Shown here in pieces: positions 1-9,197 of a stretch of DNA of 64,000 bases. The position numbers were made by a program, and so were the translations under genes. The notes beneath the pieces were generated by a model. That model had not been told where the DNA came from and made no database searches. It saw only the letters and a list, made by a program, of their open reading frames with translations. Source of the stretch: Terriglobales bacterium (GTDB lineage Bacteria > Acidobacteriota > Terriglobia > Terriglobales > Acidobacteriaceae); NCBI GenBank assembly GCA_035691485.1, contig DASSIZ010000077.1:34619-98618 (forward strand), read 5' to 3'. Each line of letters opens with the position of its first letter. Positions within the stretch are counted from its first letter, which is position 1.

Positions 1-813
1 CTCTGCCGGCGTACTGGCCTGTTCCGCTTCACGGCGCGAGCGTCGCCGCTTCGGGCTCACCAGCCAGGCGATGAAAATGCTCGCCACGTACAGCGCCACC
101 ATCGGGGCCGCGAACAGGCACATATTCAGGATATCGGTGGTCGGTGTGACGATCGCCGCAATGATGAAAATGACCAGGATCGAATAGCGCAAGTTGCGCC
201 ACATCCATCCCGCGCTTACCACTCCCATCAGCGCCAGGAAGAACACCAGGATCGGCATTTCGAAGATAATGCCCAGCCCGATGATGATGGTCAGGAACAG
301 GTCGGTATATTCCCCGATCGTGATCATGGGCTGGAATTGCGCGCCGTAACCGATCAGGAAATCCAGCGCCGCCGGGTACACCATCTTGTATCCGAACAGC
401 CCGCCGCCGATGAACAGCCCTACCGAGGAAAACATGAAGGGCAGCACGTAGCGCTTCTCGTGGCGGTAGAGGCCAGGCGCGACGAACGCCCACACCTGGT
501 AGAGCACGGCCGGCGAGGCCACGAATACTCCCGCGATGAACGCCACCTTCAGGTACATGTTGAACGGTTCGGTCGGGTTCAGGTACACCAGCCGCTCGGC
601 GAGGTGGTGGTTGCGCAGCGCCTCCATGATCGGCGCCTGCATATAACCGTAAATCCGCTCCGCGTAGTACCAGCAGGCAAAGAAACCGGCCGCCACGAAC
701 AGCAATGACCAGATGATTCTCCGCCGCAGTTCCTCCAGGTGATTGAGGAAGCTCATGCTCGCCATTTTTTCGGAAACGGCTCGCCGTGCCGCGGCGGGAT
801 TGAAATCAGACAT
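1..813 (-). CDS. tatC: Sec-independent protein translocase TatC (C-terminus beyond window)
   Basis: Polytopic inner-membrane receptor of the twin-arginine translocase, which exports folded proteins. The frame reads SEKMASMSFLNHLEELRRRII near the N-terminus; NHLEELR is the TatC signature. Six hydrophobic segments follow, and F-E-M-P-I-L lies in the fifth, as in TatC. The frame is open to base 1 without a stop, so 271 codons are visible and the gene is cut by the window edge; the visible tail is basic and polar (KRRRSRREAEQAS), so little is likely missing. The ATG at 813 overlaps the end of tatA by 8 nt, implying translational coupling in a tatA-tatC operon. Identity is near certain; the exact start could be the internal Met at residue 17. 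Confidence 0.95.
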   Translation of the reverse strand, partial: MSDFNPAAARRAVSEKMASMSFLNHLEELRRRIIWSLLFVAAGFFACWYYAERIYGYMQAPIMEALRNHHLAERLVYLNPTEPFNMYLKVAFIAGVFVASPAVLYQVWAFVAPGLYRHEKRYVLPFMFSSVGLFIGGGLFGYKMVYPAALDFLIGYGAQFQPMITIGEYTDLFLTIIIGLGIIFEMPILVFFLALMGVVSAGWMWRNLRYSILVIFIIAAIVTPTTDILNMCLFAAPMVALYVASIFIAWLVSPKRRRSRREAEQASTPAE

Positions 814-1177
814 CGGCTGCCTTGGCCTGTCCAGGATGCTCCGCGTCGGTTGGAGCGCGCTCGCCCCCAAGCGCGACTTCCGCCTGCTCCGTGCGCGCGC
901 GATCTTGCACGGTCACCGCCAACGCGTTGCTTGCGCTGGAATTCGGTACACTTTCTTGTGGCGGTAGGATCTGCGGCGTCGCCTCGCGCTTGGTGGCTTC
1001 TTCCAGCTCCAGGTTGCGGATCTCGCCTTCGATCTGCGACTTGAACTCGTTGCTGGCGCGCTTGAACTCGTTCATCGCTTTCCCGATCTGCTTGCCGATT
1101 TCAGGCAGCTTCTTGGGCCCGAAGATAATCAGGGCCAGCAAGAAGATAAAAATCATTTCGGGAAGGCCGAGGTTCAT
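806..1177 (-). CDS. tatA: Twin-arginine translocase subunit TatA/TatB family
   Basis: Single-span pore/partner subunit of the Tat system. The product (123 aa) starts MNLGLPEMIFIFLLALIIFG, then PKKLPEIGKQIGKAMNEFKR: a short N-terminal membrane helix, the FGPKKLPEIG hinge and an amphipathic helix, followed by an acidic/polar tail. An ATG three codons upstream (1186) is possible, but at the chosen ATG a TATCAT box (1190-1185) ends 7 nt upstream, the spacing of a leaderless promoter. GGGAGC also lies there but too close for a normal Shine-Dalgarno. TatA and TatB cannot be separated by sequence alone. The last 25 or so codons contain a 17-nt sequence repeated in the upstream intergenic region. Confidence 0.9.
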   Translation of the reverse strand: MNLGLPEMIFIFLLALIIFGPKKLPEIGKQIGKAMNEFKRASNEFKSQIEGEIRNLELEEATKREATPQILPPQESVPNSSASNALAVTVQDRARTEQAEVALGGERAPTDAEHPGQAKAADV

Positions 1178-1186
1178 AGCTCCCAT

Positions 1187-1471
1187 GATACTGCGGGCTG
1201 CCGCGCCCGGTCTATGGCGACCTGGCGCGATTTGGCATGGCTGGCGCGCTCGCCCTCGAGCTCGACTCCCGCAGGCCCTCCCGTGCGACTTGGAGCGCGC
1301 TCGCCCTCGAGCGCGGCGGGTACCCCCGGGGACAATCGCTACGCAGAGCGTGGTACTTTCGTGATTACACAGGGACCAAGGGCGGCAAATCCCTCAAAAA
1401 ACCCATGTTATACTTTCAGCAGCTCACGGTGAGGACAACTTCGTTATTCAGCCGCACCGTACAGGATTTCT
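1187..1471. other. Intergenic region with GC-rich direct repeat, divergent promoters of tatA and ctp
   Basis: No gene is seen. A 17-nt direct repeat (gcgcgctcgccctcgag) occurs at 1244-1260 and 1295-1311. A related 17-mer (ttggagcgcgctcgccc) is shared between 1290-1306 and 850-866 inside the tatA tail. A candidate -10 for the protease gene, TATACT, lies near 1410, which would give a leader of about 55 nt. Confidence 0.5.
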
Positions 1472-3076
1472 ATGCTCCGTGGTGCTCGCCGCTCCATTCT
1501 GCTGGTCGTTCTGGTCATTCTGACTTGTGGTTTCATGGGCGCCCTGTTCGGTCAGCGCGCTGCCAGTTCCCAGCCGGCCTCCGATTCCGACGTCCGCGAC
1601 AGCCTGCGCGCCTTTTCCCAGGTTTATGACGTCGTCGAGCAGAACTATGCCGAGCCGGTCAATGCCGATAAAGCCATCTTCAATGGCGCCATTCCCGGTA
1701 TGCTGCGCGTGCTCGATCCTCACTCCAACTTCTTCGATCCCAAGTCTTACTCCTTGCTCCGGGAAGAGCAGCGCGGCAAGTATTACGGCGTCGGCATGTC
1801 GGTTGGCCCGCGCAACAACAAGGTTATCGTGCTTATGCCCTTCGTGGGCACTCCCGCGTACAAGGTCGGCATCCATCCCGGTGACGTGATCGCTGCCGTC
1901 GACGGCAAGCCCACCGACAATCTCAGCACCAGCGAAGTCGCCGACATGCTGAAGGGACCGAAGGGCACCCAGGTGCGCATCACCATCCTGCGTGAAGGCG
2001 CTCCCAAGCCCATGGAATTCACCGTCACCCGCGACGAGATTCCCCGCTACAGCGTGGATCTCCATTTCCTCATCCGTCCGGGCGTCGGATATCTCCATGT
2101 CACCGGCTTCCAGGAGACCACCGAAAAAGAAGTGAGTGATGCCCTGGCGCAGTTCGGCGATCTCAAGGGCCTGGTTCTCGACCTCCGTCAGAACCCCGGC
2201 GGTCTGCTCAGCGAAGGCGTCGGCGTGGCCGACAAGTTCCTGCCAAAGGGCGCCGTCATCGTTTCGCACCATGGCCGCTCATCGCCGGAAAAGATCTATC
2301 GCGCCAGCCATGGCAACGGCGGCCGTAATTACCCCATCGTCGTGCTGGTCAACAAGGGCACCGCTTCGGCCGCGGAAATCGTAGCCGGCGCCATCCAGGA
2401 CCACGACCGCGGCCTGGTCATCGGTGAGAACACGTTCGGCAAAGGTCTGGTGCAAACGGTTTATCCGCTCTCGGAGAACACCGGCCTCGCTCTCACTACC
2501 GCCAAGTATTACACCCCGAGCGGACGCCTCATCCAGCGCGACTACAGCAGCGTCTCGCTCTATGACTACTACTACAACCGCGAACCCTCTGATCCCAACA
2601 ACGGCGGCCGCGAGGTCAAGATGACCGACGGCGGTCGTCCCGTCTACGGCGGCGGCGGCATTACCCCCGACGTGAAAGTCCCGGCCATCAAGACCACCCA
2701 TTTCCAGGACACGCTGCTCCAGCACTACGCATTCTTCAATTTCGCCAAGCACTACCTCATCAACCGGCATATCCCGAAGAATTACGAGGTGGATGACCAG
2801 GCCATGATGGACTTTCGCAACTTCCTCACTGACCAGAAGATTCCGTGGTCGGAAGCGGATATGGCGCCGGTCAGCGATTGGCTCCGCGCCAGCATCAAGA
2901 GCGAAATGTTCATCGACGAGTTTGGCCAGATCGAAGGGCTGAAGGTTCGCGCCGAAGCCGATCCCCTGGTGCAGAAAGGGCTGGAACTGCTGCCCAAGGC
3001 CAAGGAACTCGCTGACAATGCGCGCCGGACGATCGCCGATCGAAATAGCGCGCGCGCCAACGCACCTTCGAACTAA
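1472..3076 (+). CDS. S41 family C-terminal processing peptidase (Ctp/Prc-like) with PDZ domain
   Basis: Envelope serine protease that trims or degrades proteins from their C-terminus; 534 aa. The N-terminus (RRSILLVVLVILTCGFMGAL) is a signal anchor, so the enzyme faces the periplasm. A PDZ domain spans roughly residues 95-185 (YYGVGMSV, VGIHPGDVI). The S41 core follows, with KGTASAAEIVAGA carrying the nucleophile at about Ser299 and the general base Lys at about 324 in ENTFGKGLVQT. The C-terminal extension of about 130 aa is typical of Acidobacterial CtpA proteins. AGGA lies about 7 nt upstream of the ATG. The gene ends in a strong terminator shared with the convergent receiver gene. Confidence 0.92.
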   Translation: MLRGARRSILLVVLVILTCGFMGALFGQRAASSQPASDSDVRDSLRAFSQVYDVVEQNYAEPVNADKAIFNGAIPGMLRVLDPHSNFFDPKSYSLLREEQRGKYYGVGMSVGPRNNKVIVLMPFVGTPAYKVGIHPGDVIAAVDGKPTDNLSTSEVADMLKGPKGTQVRITILREGAPKPMEFTVTRDEIPRYSVDLHFLIRPGVGYLHVTGFQETTEKEVSDALAQFGDLKGLVLDLRQNPGGLLSEGVGVADKFLPKGAVIVSHHGRSSPEKIYRASHGNGGRNYPIVVLVNKGTASAAEIVAGAIQDHDRGLVIGENTFGKGLVQTVYPLSENTGLALTTAKYYTPSGRLIQRDYSSVSLYDYYYNREPSDPNNGGREVKMTDGGRPVYGGGGITPDVKVPAIKTTHFQDTLLQHYAFFNFAKHYLINRHIPKNYEVDDQAMMDFRNFLTDQKIPWSEADMAPVSDWLRASIKSEMFIDEFGQIEGLKVRAEADPLVQKGLELLPKAKELADNARRTIADRNSARANAPSN

Positions 3077-3109
3077 TTACCGTTATCGGTTTTCGGTTTT
3101 GGAAAAAAG

Positions 3110-3138
3110 AAAAGGCACGGATCCCCTCCGTGCCTTTT
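3110..3138. terminator. Bidirectional intrinsic terminator
   Basis: Perfect 12-bp stem (aaaaggcacgga / tccgtgcctttt) with a TCCCC loop, A-rich on one side and T-rich on the other, between the convergent protease and receiver genes. It is flanked by an imperfect inverted repeat, cggttttcggttttgg at 3087-3102 against 3147-3163, and by cgttatc (3081) and gataacg (3190). Confidence 0.9.
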
Positions 3139-3206
3139 CTGTTCGGCCAAAAACTGAAAACCGAGACTTCAACCGAAAAATCGTTAACTGATAACGACTA
3201 CCACTT

Positions 3207-3593
3207 TCACGCCGCCACGTGGTAATCCGCAACGCACTTGCGTACTTCTTCCAGAACTTCGCCGTAATTCCATTTGCAGGCGACACCGTGCGCCCCTAAT
3301 TGTTCCAGATACTCCACTGCAAACGGATGTCGCGGCACCGTATGCATTACTACACATGGCGTCCACGACTGCCCTTCGCGCAGCAGCTTGAGGACGCGCT
3401 CGCAGTTCAAGTCCGGCGGATGATCTCCCACCAGCAGCACATCAAAACGTGTTTCCTCCATCAACTTCAGGGCGTCCGTCAAATTCCAGGACGTCGTGGT
3501 TTCGTATCCTTCTTCCTCCATGACCTGTTGCAAAGCGATGAGTACCGATTCGTCGTTGTCCACGATGAGCACTTTTTGGCGCTGCTGGCCCAT
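3207..3593 (-). CDS. Stand-alone response regulator receiver protein (CheY-like)
   Basis: A 128-aa receiver domain with no output domain. KVLIVDNDE gives the acidic pocket (Asp12, Asp14), VGD57HPP the phospho-acceptor, VMHT the switch Thr85 and CK107W the conserved Lys, all at the usual CheY positions. The frame is open further upstream, but the ATG at 3593 is preceded by GAGGAGG at good spacing and by no conserved residues, so this start is chosen. No histidine kinase lies nearby, so its partner cannot be named. It probably acts by protein-protein contact. Confidence 0.88.
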   Translation of the reverse strand: MGQQRQKVLIVDNDESVLIALQQVMEEEGYETTTSWNLTDALKLMEETRFDVLLVGDHPPDLNCERVLKLLREGQSWTPCVVMHTVPRHPFAVEYLEQLGAHGVACKWNYGEVLEEVRKCVADYHVAA

Positions 3594-4040
3594 GGGATTG
3601 GCCTCCTCTTCATCGATTTCACCTGCGCAGGCGGAAAGCCGGACCGGGACCCGCAACAGCGGCCCGCAGAACACACAGGGATTATTAAGAATCGCGCAAC
3701 CGAGACAATCGCGCTGGAAGATGGTGCGCATGGGCTCTATCCCCTCGCAGGACAGGTACCCGGCTCACCTAAAGCATACTCCCGCCGCCGCCCCAATTCA
3801 GCCATTACTTCGGTTTTGCAGCCGGTTCATCCCGAATTAGAAAGCTAGTTGCATTTCGGGCTTCCGCCCGCACCGGTTTTCCAGGCGTCCGGACCAGCGT
3901 GTTGCTGCTTCTGTCTCTAAGTTCCGCAATCCCGCAGTTCTGCAATCACCCAATTCCGGAGTCAATGAACGCAAACAAGCAAAGCGACTCTTAGTCGCCT
4001 TGCTTGTCTTGTAGTCAGAGCGCTGCGCGCCAATCATCGG
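3594..4040. other. Intergenic region without a recognisable gene
   Basis: About 450 nt. It contains a small hairpin CGGGC-TTCC-GCCCG near 3855, short word repeats around 3915-3960 (gttccgcaat / gttctgcaat), and the terminator of the VOC gene at its right end. No convincing coding sequence or RNA was seen. Confidence 0.5.
3975..4007 (-). terminator. Intrinsic terminator of the VOC gene
   Basis: 15-bp stem (acaagcaaagcgact / agtcgccttgcttgt, one G-U pair on the minus strand) with a 3-nt loop, about 35 nt past the stop of the VOC gene and followed by TTTG on the minus strand. Confidence 0.75.
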
Positions 4041-4538
4041 CTACGCCGATTTCTTCTGCGTCCTCATGCTTTCCCAGAACGCCTTGGAGCGCTGCTCGAC
4101 TTCCTGCTTGGTCAGGATCTCCTTGCGCGTCGCGACCCCCCAGGTGTGTCCAAAAGGATCCGTGAATGAGCCATAGCGATCGCCCCAGAACATGTCGGCA
4201 ACCGGCATGGTTTCCTTCGCGCCTGCTGCAATCGCTTTCTTGAACGATGCATCCACGTCGGGCACATAAAGGTTCAGGGTGGAGGTACACGCCCCCACAG
4301 TCTGGGGAGATTTCGGGCAGCCCGGAGCGCCCGGGAACTCGTCGGCCAGGAAGATGATCGAATCGCCGATCTTCAGTTCCGCGTGTCCGATCTTGCCATC
4401 GGGACTCGCCATGCGCGCCAGTTCCTGCGCGCCCAGGGCCTTCTTGTAGAACTCAATCGCTTCGGCTGCCCCGCGAATTACAAGGTGCGGCGTGACGGTG
4501 TGAAATCCCTCGGGAATCGGTTGCACTGTTTCTGCCAT
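4041..4538 (-). CDS. VOC family protein (PhnB-like glyoxalase/bleomycin-resistance fold)
   Basis: A 165-aa small protein of the vicinal oxygen chelate superfamily. TVTPHLVIRGAAEAIEFYKK is the typical opening of the PhnB-like branch, and YGSFTDPFGHTWGVAT is the typical closing strand of the second beta-alpha-beta-beta-beta module. Members bind a metal or a small molecule, but the substrate of this one is unknown. GGAGGAACC precedes the ATG. It is monocistronic with its own terminator. The last 30 residues form a charged helix common in proteins annotated as glyxoalases of this subgroup. Confidence 0.85.
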   Translation of the reverse strand: MAETVQPIPEGFHTVTPHLVIRGAAEAIEFYKKALGAQELARMASPDGKIGHAELKIGDSIIFLADEFPGAPGCPKSPQTVGACTSTLNLYVPDVDASFKKAIAAGAKETMPVADMFWGDRYGSFTDPFGHTWGVATRKEILTKQEVEQRSKAFWESMRTQKKSA

Positions 4539-4727
4539 GGTTCCTCCTTCGAAAATTTTTTCCCATCTTCCGCTAAGCGGCTAAGGTTTTAAATATCGGA
4601 GGGACGAACTGTGCGCGCGGGAAATTATACGAGCTTGCGACGCCCGCGGAGCATTGAGCCAACGATTTTACAATTTCCTGATGTGCACTATTCTTTAGGC
4701 AGGGTGCAGAACGCCGGCACGAGTGAC

Positions 4728-7700
4728 TTAATCGGCGCTCACTGCCTCTCGCGCCGCTTCTTCTACGCTTTCCGCTTCCCGCTTTTTGAACCGCTTCCGC
4801 GACCATTGCTGCACCCGGTCGAGATAGATGTAGAAGACCGGAGTGATGTACAGCGTCAGCATCTGCGAGAACACCAGCCCTCCCACCACCGCCAGTCCCA
4901 GTGGACGCCTTGATTCCGCTCCTGCCCCGAAGCCCATGGCGATGGGCAGGGTGCCCATCAGCGCCGCCATCGTCGTCATCATGATCGGCCGGAACCGCAC
5001 CAGGCACCCGTAGTAGATGGCGTCGGCTGCTGTTTTGCCGGCATTGCGCTGCGCATCCAGCGCGAAGTCGATCATCATGATGGCATTCTTCTTCACGATG
5101 CCTACCAGCATGATGATTCCCACAAACCCGTACAAATTCAGGTCCAGGTGAAACAACTTCAGCGTGAGCAGCGCGCCCACGCCGGCGGCGGGCAGCCCGG
5201 ACAAAATCGTGATCGGGTGAATGAAGCTCTCGTACAAAATTCCGAGCACGATGTAGATCACTAGGATGGCCATCATGAGCAGGATACCCATGCCTTTGAA
5301 CGATGACTCAAAGGCCTGCGCCGCGCCCTGGAAGCTGGTGGTCACGCTCTCCGGCAGCACGCGGCGCGAAATCCGGTTGATCTCGGTGACCGCGTCGCCC
5401 AGCGCCACGCCCGGCTTGGTATCAAAGGAAACCGTGACCGCCGGCAACTGTCCCAGGTGATTGATCGCCATCGGGCCCAGGTTACGCGTGATGTTGGCCA
5501 CCGTGTACAGCGGCACCAGTTGCCCGTCCTTATTGCGGATGTACAGCAACGACAGCGCTGACGGGTCCATCTGGTACTTCGGCTGCAGCTCCATCACCAC
5601 CCGGTAGGCGTTGTTGGGGGCGTAGATGGTGGAGATTTGCCGCGAACTGTAGGCCGTATACAGCGCGTCTTCCACCTGCGTCGCCGTCACTCCCAGCTTC
5701 GCCGCCTTGTCGCGGTTGATCTCGATATTCACCTGCGGATTCTTGATCAGCAGGTCGCTGGTCACGTCCTGCAGCACGGGACTCTTGCGCAGCTCAGCTT
5801 CCAGCTTGGGCGCCGCCTCGTACAGGTCCTTGGTGTCCGGGCTCTGCAGTGTGTACGCATACTGGCTCTTGGTGAGCTGCCCGCCGATGCGAATCAGCGG
5901 CGGGTTCTGCAGGAAGCTCTGGATGCCAGGAACCTTTGCCAGCATCGGCCGCCAGCGCTGCATGATTTCGTCCACGCCCGGGCGCTGGCCCAGCGGGACG
6001 AAACGCGCCACCAGAAATCCCTGGTTTTGCGCGCCCCGCGGCACCGCCGAGAACATGGTGTTGATGTACTTGCCGTCGGGTGAGTCCAGCAGTGCACGCG
6101 CTACCGCCACCTCGTGCGTCTTCATGTCCTCAAAGGAAATGCCCTGCGCCGCCTCGGTGAAAACGTAGATCTGTCCCTGGTCTTCGCTGGACAGAAATCC
6201 CTTGGGAATGGTGACGAACAGGTAGCCGGTGGCGACCAGCACCAGGGCTGAAACCCCCATGACCGTGAGCTTGTGCCGCAGCACCGCCTGCAACGACTTG
6301 TCATAGACGCGCAGCATGCCGTCGAAAACCCTCTCCGACATCATGTACAGCTTGCCGTGCTTGACCTCGGCGTAAGGGCGAAGAATGCGGCTGCACAGCA
6401 TCGGCGTCAGGCTCAGCGACACCACGCCCGACACCAGGATTGCCGCCCCGATCGTGACCGCGAACTCGTGCAGCAACCGCCCCACGATCCCGCCCATGAA
6501 CAGCACCGGGATGAAGACCGCCGCCAGCGAGAGCGTCATGGAAACGATGGTGAACCCAATCTCGCGCGATCCGCGGAATGCCGCCTGCATCGGCTTCTCG
6601 CCCTGTTCCAGGTGGCGCACGATGTTTTCCAACATCACGATGGCATCGTCCACCACGAAACCCACCGAGAGGGTCAAGGCCATCAGCGACAAATTGTCGA
6701 GCGAGTAGTCCAGCGCATACATCACCGCGAACGTTCCCACCAGCGAGAACGGAAGCGCGAGGCTGGGAATAAAGGTCGCCGACAGGTTGCGCAAGAACAG
6801 GAAGATCACCAGGATCACCAGGATGAGCGCCAGGAACAGCGTGAACTTCACGTCATCGACCGAAGCCCGGATCGTCTTCGACCGGTCGTAGAGAGTGTCC
6901 AATGAAACCGAGGCCGGTATTTGCGCCCGGAAGGACGGCATCAGCGCGTTGATGCTGTTGACCACCTCCACCGTGTTCGTGCCCGGCTGCTTCTGGATGG
7001 CCAGCACAATGGCCCGGTTCAGCTTGTGCTGCGGCCCGGCGTACCAACTCGCGGTCTTGTCGTTCTCCACGCTGTCGAAGACATCGCCCAGTTCGCCCAG
7101 GCGCACCGGATTTCCATTGCGGTAGGCGACGATCAGCGGACGGTACTGGTCTGCATTCGTAAGCTGCCCGTTGGCCTGCACCGTGAACGCCTGCCGGCTG
7201 CCCCACAAAGTGCCGGTCGGCAAATTGACGTTGCCGTTCTGCACCGCCTGGTTGACTTCATCGATGCCGATCTGGTGCGCTGCCAGCTTCTTGGGATCCA
7301 GTTGTGCCCGCACTGCGTACTTCTGCGCGCCGTAGACGAACACCTGCGCCACGCCGCTGACCATGGAGATGCGTTGCGCCAGCATCGTCTCCGCATATTC
7401 GTCAACCTCGGACAGCCGCAGCGTAGGAGAGCTCACCGACAGATACAGCACCGGCTGGTCCGCCGGATTGACCTTCTGATAAGTAGGAGGAGAAGGCAGG
7501 TCCTGCGGCAGGTCTTTGGCCGCCTTCCCGATCATCGCCTGCACGTCCTGCGCCGCGGCGTCGATGTTGCGGCTGAGGTTGAACTGCAGTGTGATCGACG
7601 TCGAGCCCAGCATGTTGGTCGACGTCATCTGGTCCAGCCCGGCAATGGTGGAGAACTGTTTCTCCAGCGGCATCGCCACCGCGGACGCCATCGTGTCCGG

Positions 7701-7865
7701 ACTCGCTCCCGGCAGTCCGACTTGCACCTGGATGGTCGGAAAGTCTACGTTCGGCAGGTCGCTCACCGGCAGCGAGCGATACCCCATCACTCCAAACAGG
7801 AGGATAGCCAGCATGACCAGCGTGGTCATCACCGGGCGCCGGATACATAGTTCCGCGATGGTCAC
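4728..7865 (-). CDS. RND multidrug efflux pump permease (HAE1/MdtBC-like)
   Basis: Inner-membrane proton-driven transporter of 1045 aa, the full length of AcrB/MdtB-type pumps. The N-terminus (IRRPVMTTLVMLAILLFGVM) is the first of 12 helices. FVVDDAIVMLEN carries the paired Asp406/Asp407 of the proton relay, equivalent to AcrB D407/D408. The C-terminal half ends with RPIMMTTMAALMGTLPIA and YITPVFYIYLDR. Two large periplasmic loops are present. Translation starts at a GTG whose GTGA overlaps the stop of the adaptor gene, so the two are coupled. With the adaptor and TetR gene upstream it forms a regulated efflux operon; no outer-membrane TolC is in the operon, so it must borrow one. Confidence 0.95.
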   Translation of the reverse strand: MTIAELCIRRPVMTTLVMLAILLFGVMGYRSLPVSDLPNVDFPTIQVQVGLPGASPDTMASAVAMPLEKQFSTIAGLDQMTSTNMLGSTSITLQFNLSRNIDAAAQDVQAMIGKAAKDLPQDLPSPPTYQKVNPADQPVLYLSVSSPTLRLSEVDEYAETMLAQRISMVSGVAQVFVYGAQKYAVRAQLDPKKLAAHQIGIDEVNQAVQNGNVNLPTGTLWGSRQAFTVQANGQLTNADQYRPLIVAYRNGNPVRLGELGDVFDSVENDKTASWYAGPQHKLNRAIVLAIQKQPGTNTVEVVNSINALMPSFRAQIPASVSLDTLYDRSKTIRASVDDVKFTLFLALILVILVIFLFLRNLSATFIPSLALPFSLVGTFAVMYALDYSLDNLSLMALTLSVGFVVDDAIVMLENIVRHLEQGEKPMQAAFRGSREIGFTIVSMTLSLAAVFIPVLFMGGIVGRLLHEFAVTIGAAILVSGVVSLSLTPMLCSRILRPYAEVKHGKLYMMSERVFDGMLRVYDKSLQAVLRHKLTVMGVSALVLVATGYLFVTIPKGFLSSEDQGQIYVFTEAAQGISFEDMKTHEVAVARALLDSPDGKYINTMFSAVPRGAQNQGFLVARFVPLGQRPGVDEIMQRWRPMLAKVPGIQSFLQNPPLIRIGGQLTKSQYAYTLQSPDTKDLYEAAPKLEAELRKSPVLQDVTSDLLIKNPQVNIEINRDKAAKLGVTATQVEDALYTAYSSRQISTIYAPNNAYRVVMELQPKYQMDPSALSLLYIRNKDGQLVPLYTVANITRNLGPMAINHLGQLPAVTVSFDTKPGVALGDAVTEINRISRRVLPESVTTSFQGAAQAFESSFKGMGILLMMAILVIYIVLGILYESFIHPITILSGLPAAGVGALLTLKLFHLDLNLYGFVGIIMLVGIVKKNAIMMIDFALDAQRNAGKTAADAIYYGCLVRFRPIMMTTMAALMGTLPIAMGFGAGAESRRPLGLAVVGGLVFSQMLTLYITPVFYIYLDRVQQWSRKRFKKREAESVEEAAREAVSAD

Positions 7866-9142
7866 AGTCCGCTACCCTGCCGCGCAGGCCGCTGCCCGGC
7901 GCGCGATGCGGTCCCTCGCTTCGCTCGGGATTTCGGCAGCGGGCTTCCATCCGCCACGGCGGGCTCACGCCCGCTAAGCACCTCAACTTCCGCGTTGCTG
8001 GCGGCATTGGCCGGTTTCGACAGCGCCACTTTCTTGCCCGGCGTCAGACGCACCTGCCCGTCGATCACCACCTGGTCGCCCGCCTGCACCCCGGACGTAA
8101 TCACCGAATCGCTTCCAATCACTCGCGAGACCGTCACGTTCCGCAGTTCCGCCGTGTTGTCCGGCTTGACCACGAATACATACTGGCCATTTTGTCCTGT
8201 CTGTACCGCCGCGCTCGGCACTACGACTGCGTTCTTTTGCGTGCTCAACGTCATGCTGACGTCGGCAAACTGGCCCGGCCACAAGCGCCGGTCGAGATTG
8301 CTGAATGTGGCTTTCAACTTGATGGTGCCGGTCGCCGCGTCCACCGTGTTGTCAATGAAGGTCAGCACGCCTTCTGCCGGCTTAGGCTCGTTCGGCACCC
8401 GCACCTCCACCGACAGCTTGCGGTTGCCTTCGTCCCGCTTGATCTCCGGCAGGTACATCTCCGGCACGGCGAAGGTCGCGTAGATCGGCTGGATTTGATT
8501 AATGGTCAAAATGTTAATGTCATTCGCCTTCACCACGTTTCCGCGGTGCACCATCAGGTTTCCCGTCCGCCCGTCAATCGGCGAATAAATCGTGGTATAC
8601 GTCAGGTTGACTTTCGCCGTTTCTACCGCGGCCCGGTCCGCCTCCACCGCCTGTTTCAGCGCGTCGGCCGCCGTCGTTACCTGGTCGTACTGCTCGCGCG
8701 AAACCACGCCTTCCTTGAAGAGAGCCGCATAACGGGTCGCCTGCGCCCGGGCGTTGGCTTCCTGCGCCAGGTCGCGCGCCAAGTTTCCCTGCGCCTGCGC
8801 CAGCGCCGCCTGGTAGGGCCGTGGATCGATCACGAACAGCAGATCGCCCTTCTTTACGTCTTTTCCTTCGGTGAATCCAACCTTGGTGATCTCGCCCGCG
8901 ATCATCGACTTCACCTGCACGTTGGAGTACGCCTCGACCGTGCCCACCGCCTTGACCTCTACCGGGACGTCGCGCTGCACCGCCGCCGCCACTACCACCG
9001 GTGCCGCCATTTCCGCCGGCGGTCCAGCTTTACTCTTACCGCACGCAGTCATTGCTGCGATGAACGCCAACACCACCGCGAGTGCCCAGGGTTGTCGTGT
9101 GCCCTTCCCCGCGTTCCTTCCGCCTCGAATGAGTTCATTCAT
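7862..9142 (-). CDS. RND efflux periplasmic adaptor (MdtA/AcrA-like lipoprotein)
   Basis: Membrane fusion protein, 426 aa, linking the RND permease to an outer-membrane channel. A signal sequence ends in a possible lipobox (FIAAMTACGKS, Cys near residue 34). A biotinyl-lipoyl-like hairpin follows (VEAYSNVQVKSMIAGEITKV), then a coiled-coil of about 60 residues, then the beta-barrel (LTFIDNTVDAATGTIKLKA) and membrane-proximal domains. The final 35 or so residues (SRAKRGTASRAGQRPARQ) do not look like the family; their DNA is repeat-like, see findings. No clear Shine-Dalgarno precedes the ATG at 9142. Confidence 0.93.
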   Translation of the reverse strand: MNELIRGGRNAGKGTRQPWALAVVLAFIAAMTACGKSKAGPPAEMAAPVVVAAAVQRDVPVEVKAVGTVEAYSNVQVKSMIAGEITKVGFTEGKDVKKGDLLFVIDPRPYQAALAQAQGNLARDLAQEANARAQATRYAALFKEGVVSREQYDQVTTAADALKQAVEADRAAVETAKVNLTYTTIYSPIDGRTGNLMVHRGNVVKANDINILTINQIQPIYATFAVPEMYLPEIKRDEGNRKLSVEVRVPNEPKPAEGVLTFIDNTVDAATGTIKLKATFSNLDRRLWPGQFADVSMTLSTQKNAVVVPSAAVQTGQNGQYVFVVKPDNTAELRNVTVSRVIGSDSVITSGVQAGDQVVIDGQVRLTPGKKVALSKPANAASNAEVEVLSGREPAVADGSPLPKSRAKRGTASRAGQRPARQGSGL

Positions 9143-9197
9143 GATGATTGACAGTTTTCCCGGCTCTCGATAATCGTTACCTGGTACTGGTCACCCG

